Assembly: GCA_905182995.1 (NCBI GenBank)
Contig: CAJJDP010000009.1
Coordinates: forward strand, 795,957 to 859,956
DNA from: Paramecium octaurelia
Taxonomy: Eukaryota > Ciliophora > Oligohymenophorea > Peniculida > Parameciidae
DNA length: 64,000 bases
Reading direction: 5' to 3'
The notes under the pieces are model-generated. The model searched no databases. It was not told the origin of the DNA and worked only from the letters and a program-made list of their open reading frames with translations. A program made the translations under genes and the position numbers. Position 1 is the stretch's first letter. Every line of letters begins with the position of its first letter. Shown one piece after another: positions 61,265 through 64,000 of the stretch.

Positions 61265-61277
61265 GGGGGGGGGGGGG
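61265..61277 (+). repeat. Run of 13 G
   Basis: Thirteen consecutive G residues in a genome where G runs are very rare. It lies in a non-coding or degenerate stretch between the GyrI-like gene and the next small gene. It could be real slippage or a sequencing artefact. Confidence 0.85.
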
Positions 61278-61372
61278 TTATTCAATACTAAACTGCCCAT
61301 CTGATTCCTAATTAATCAATAAAATTCATCAAATTTTGTTGAATGGATCCTATTTATATAAAATAATTATTT

Positions 61373-61627
61373 ATGATATACCTCCAAAGGTTAAACGAGA
61401 GCAGCAACAATTTTGAGTAGCTTGAATCTCGTATTAAAGATATGTCTAAGAGATTCAACAATTAGTTCAATTATCTGTATAGAAAAATGTAGTCTTGCTA
61501 TGGTTCTCACCATATGGTAATTCATTTTTAATAAAATCTACAAGGGATCGATGAAATCATATTAATGAAGCTACATCTAAGATATATGATTTAATCTCTG
61601 TAATATTCTATTGAGGAAAAAAGATGA
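61373..61627 (+). CDS. Small protein of 84 aa, possibly FAM136-like
   Basis: ATG 61373 to TGA 61625-61627 is open. The pattern LESRIKDMSKRFNNQFNYL then YRKMQSCYGSHHM is reminiscent of FAM136A-type twin-Cys mitochondrial proteins, but the paired cysteines are mostly missing. It may be a decayed copy, or the similarity may be chance. The second half has LMKLHLRYMIQSLQYSIEE. Confidence 0.35.
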
Positions 61628-61972
61628 TGATCATTCAGCTTGCTTCTGAAATAAGTTTTGATAATATGATATTTGTTTCTTCTAATTATAAAGTAAACTA
61701 TGAAACTGTTAATATAATTTCAAATTTAACATTTAGATTGATTTCACATAATTACTTCATTATTCCATTTTCATCTAAATATTCTATATTTAGATGGAAT
61801 GGAAGCTACGAAATTTAATTAATGCAAAAGAAATTTCGCTATTTCTTAAATTAGCCCTAATTTTAATGAAGCAAAATCGTATTAACGTAAAATTGAACAC
61901 TTAAACTTATCTCACAAATTATGGTATTATATTAATTCAAAATTATTATTTCAAATAATATTTTATATATTT
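61628..61972. other. Intergenic, no supported gene
   Basis: AT-rich. A 64-codon frame at 61624-61818 is not protein-like. Confidence 0.4.
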
Positions 61973-63745
61973 ATGCTAAACTTATTTTTTATTTTAAAAA
62001 TTGTGGTTGCCCAAGCAGATTGGGAAAACATTTATACAGCTTTTGTAAACGATAATATGACTGAATAGGAATGTAAATAATCAATTCATAAATAGCTTGG
62101 GTAGTTACAGGAGCAAGGAGTGAGGACCATATCGCGAGTTGTGCAGGATTAAAAATTATTGGAGGATATATTGCATTTGGGAGTGGCACAGCAGTCTAAA
62201 GGTTATTTTCTCTCCCTCCTCATTATAAACTAAGAATTAAAGTAAATTTCTGGAAGTAATAAGAATATTATCATTTTCCAGATTAGGTTGTTGGGACAAT
62301 GAAGTACAATATATCATAATTGATGATATAGTTTGGAAATAAACATTTAATTGTTCATAAGGTTTTAGCTAATGTGGAACGAGTTATCAAGATTATTTAT
62401 GTTAAGTTGATATCATAATTACACATAATTCTGAAACATTAGTTCTTTTAATGAAGTCTAGTTTAGATGGGTGGCAAGACGTAATTATTGTTATAAACTC
62501 AGGAATCTTGGGGATTTAATAATTTCACTCTTGATATTTTAAAATGTATTCCTGATTGCCTCCTTTGCAATCAAAACTCCTCCGACATATGTTAACCAAA
62601 GATGGATACAACCCTTATTTAGATTTATAAACCTAATGTTGATATATGGTTGTTATCTAATAATTTGCCTGTTTTAACAACAATTTGTCTTGATAAAATA
62701 TCGCTAATTGGAGGATTTTAAATTTTAGGGAGATCAGATTTATTAAAGACTAAAATTAACCTTGATCCACATTATTAATTCGAAATTAAATTCAAAATAT
62801 GGCTGATTGATATTTCAAGTATTTCTAATAGTTTTAACATTGTTATTGATGGGATTATTCATCCATTCACTATTATTCCTGCTAGTTCGATTTCCTTCTG
62901 TGCATCATCTCAATAAGAAAGCGTTTATAATGTTGATTTTATCTATAGTCATTAGAATCTTTAAGTTGAAATTCAAATAGCTCCTACATCGTTAATTGGA
63001 TCAAATCCCTTCTGGGCAATATTTGACTTTAACTTATATGTTTTTCGATGCTCATCTCATTGCATTAAATGTTCTGGATACTTAAAAACCCAATGTGAAA
63101 TTTGTGCAGAAGATTGGTTTTTAGATAATGGAGAATGTAACAGAAGTATGAAATAAATCATTTTTAGTCTAAAACCCACTATAAATAACCAAAATATAAT
63201 TCAGATAAATTGTTTAAACATCAATTTCCCTATCCATTCCAATTTAATTTCAATTTTAAGAAATTGAAATTTCATAATTATCAGGATTTTTCTATAGAGA
63301 ACAAAATAAATTTCAACTAGATGTTTAAATCCAATGCAACCATAATGGCTTAGTAAAAACTGAAATGCATGTCTGTCATTCCTGTTAAAGTTAATCAATT
63401 TATGCTCAAACATTTTAATGCCAGGAATCAATTCAAAAATTCATTAAACTTTCAATTCAATTTCAAAAATAAAATATCACCAATGAAGAACAATATTTAA
63501 TTAGTACTAGCACCACGTAATTTCTTCTTTAATAGATACAACAAATATTTTCAAATATTTCTAGATTACAAATTCACTATATACTATAATAGAGAAATAA
63601 AGGTTGGAAATATTGTGGTAATTTCCATATTGCATAATTGATCAATTCATTATATTTTTTAATTTTATTCTAATTAGTTTTTAAATAAATGAAATCTATT
63701 ATATTATTCTACATCCATTAAAATTTTTTTAAAAAAAAAAAGTGA
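61973..63745 (+). CDS. Secreted protein of a Paramecium Cys-containing surface-protein family, at least 559 aa
   Basis: Introns at 62073-62095, 62256-62281, 62481-62502 and 63146-63167 give one continuous frame to TGA 63743-63745. The N-terminus MLNLFFILKIVVAQADW is a signal peptide. The first domain reads VTGARSEDHIASCAG, AFGSGTAVQRLFSLPPHYKL, WDNEVQYIIIDDIVWKQTFN and DESWGFNNFTLDILKC, a lectin-like/jelly-roll style I know from large Paramecium extracellular proteins. A Cys-rich segment follows (CSSHCIKCSG, CEICAEDWFLDNGEC), similar to furin-like/growth-factor-receptor repeats. The gene may extend beyond 63745 through another intron towards the window edge. It is probably a secreted or surface protein. 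Confidence 0.78.
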
Positions 63746-64000
63746 AATCCATGCTTTGTTACAACCTTATTTTCATTGAGAAATATTAAGTCTGCATTTA
63801 AGGTTAGATTGCTTCTTTCGATTTATTAATAAAAGAAAATCGTTATAATTCATCAGTTTTAAGAAAGCCTATTTAAGAGAGGTGTAATCATTAAAAATAT
63901 TACAAGAAAGCAAGCGTAACCCTACAAGTTAGTCTCAAAGCCAAATGTATTAGCGAATGTACACTTTTATGAAAATAAATAACAATCAAGGGTTGGAATT
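63746..64000. other. Window edge, no assignment
   Basis: AT-rich sequence after the last recognised stop. It may hold further exons of the preceding secreted-protein gene, but no frame can be chosen. Confidence 0.3.

Noticed and set aside
1-64000. Bacterial-style reading of the window (many 60-110-residue ORFs on both strands).
   Set aside because: With TAA and TAG as Gln and ~25-nt introns, these fragments merge into long genes of known families; most listed fragments are parts or shadows of them.
1-64000. CRISPR arrays, operons, prophage or insertion sequences.
   Set aside because: No regularly spaced repeats with unique spacers, no bacterial genes in operons and no transposase; the window is eukaryotic.
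1-64000. Internal eliminated sequences interrupting coding regions.
   Set aside because: All well-resolved genes close in frame using only small GT..AG introns; no TA-bounded insertion was needed.

Overview
This window is ciliate macronuclear-type DNA, almost certainly from Paramecium. It is very AT-rich. In every well-supported gene TAA and TAG are read as glutamine and TGA is the only stop, and coding regions are broken by tiny GT..AG introns. I could place several dozen introns by frame; most are 19-32 nt and of the form GTA...TAG. Under the standard code the same genes look like runs of short open fragments. Genes are packed closely on both strands, with start codons of divergent neighbours as little as 32 bp apart.

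Layout. 1-1.25 kb: no gene seen. 1.25-4.96 kb: a LINE-type (non-LTR) retrotransposon with an ORF1 carrying a zinc-finger-like motif and an uninterrupted endonuclease/reverse transcriptase ORF2, ending in an (AAT)n tail. 6.1-8.2 kb: two minus-strand genes, one a coiled-coil protein. 8.8-16.1 kb, plus strand: a small protein, LSm2, a Cys-rich/pseudokinase/MORN protein, a basic coiled-coil protein and a 1081-residue coiled-coil protein. 16.1-20.6 kb: small cytoskeletal-looking or unknown proteins, including a CFAP96/C4orf47-like ciliary protein. 20.7-24.3 kb: a C2H2 zinc-finger gene and NOP56; a 1349-bp block here occurs twice around a single N and looks like an unmerged assembly overlap. 24.3-33.6 kb: a Rab11-like GTPase, ASF1, a poorly resolved multi-exon gene, an FCP/SCP-type phosphatase, an AHSA1-domain protein, an AGC kinase and a small cilia-like protein. 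33.7-35.1 kb: an IQ/MORN protein. 35.2-40.4 kb: a 1706-residue polytopic membrane protein. 41-46 kb: a second FCP/SCP-type phosphatase, tRNA-His guanylyltransferase (THG1) and a cyclic-nucleotide-regulated K+ channel. 46.6-52.5 kb: a mitochondrial carrier, a copine with a Gln/Pro-rich tail and a helical-repeat protein. 54.2-55.1 kb: a decayed repeat-protein pseudogene. 55.2-58.4 kb: a WD40 protein broken by a homopolymer frameshift. 60.4-63.7 kb: a GyrI-like effector-binding protein, a small protein and a secreted Cys-containing protein near the window edge.

The genes do not form a pathway. They are a normal Paramecium mixture of housekeeping functions (RNA processing, histone chaperone, vesicle traffic, tRNA maturation), ciliary and membrane functions, and lineage-expanded families. 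The least ordinary item is the retrotransposon: ORF1 and ORF2 share one frame and are separated by a single TGA followed immediately by a perfect hairpin, and ORF2 has no in-frame ATG until after an essential endonuclease residue.
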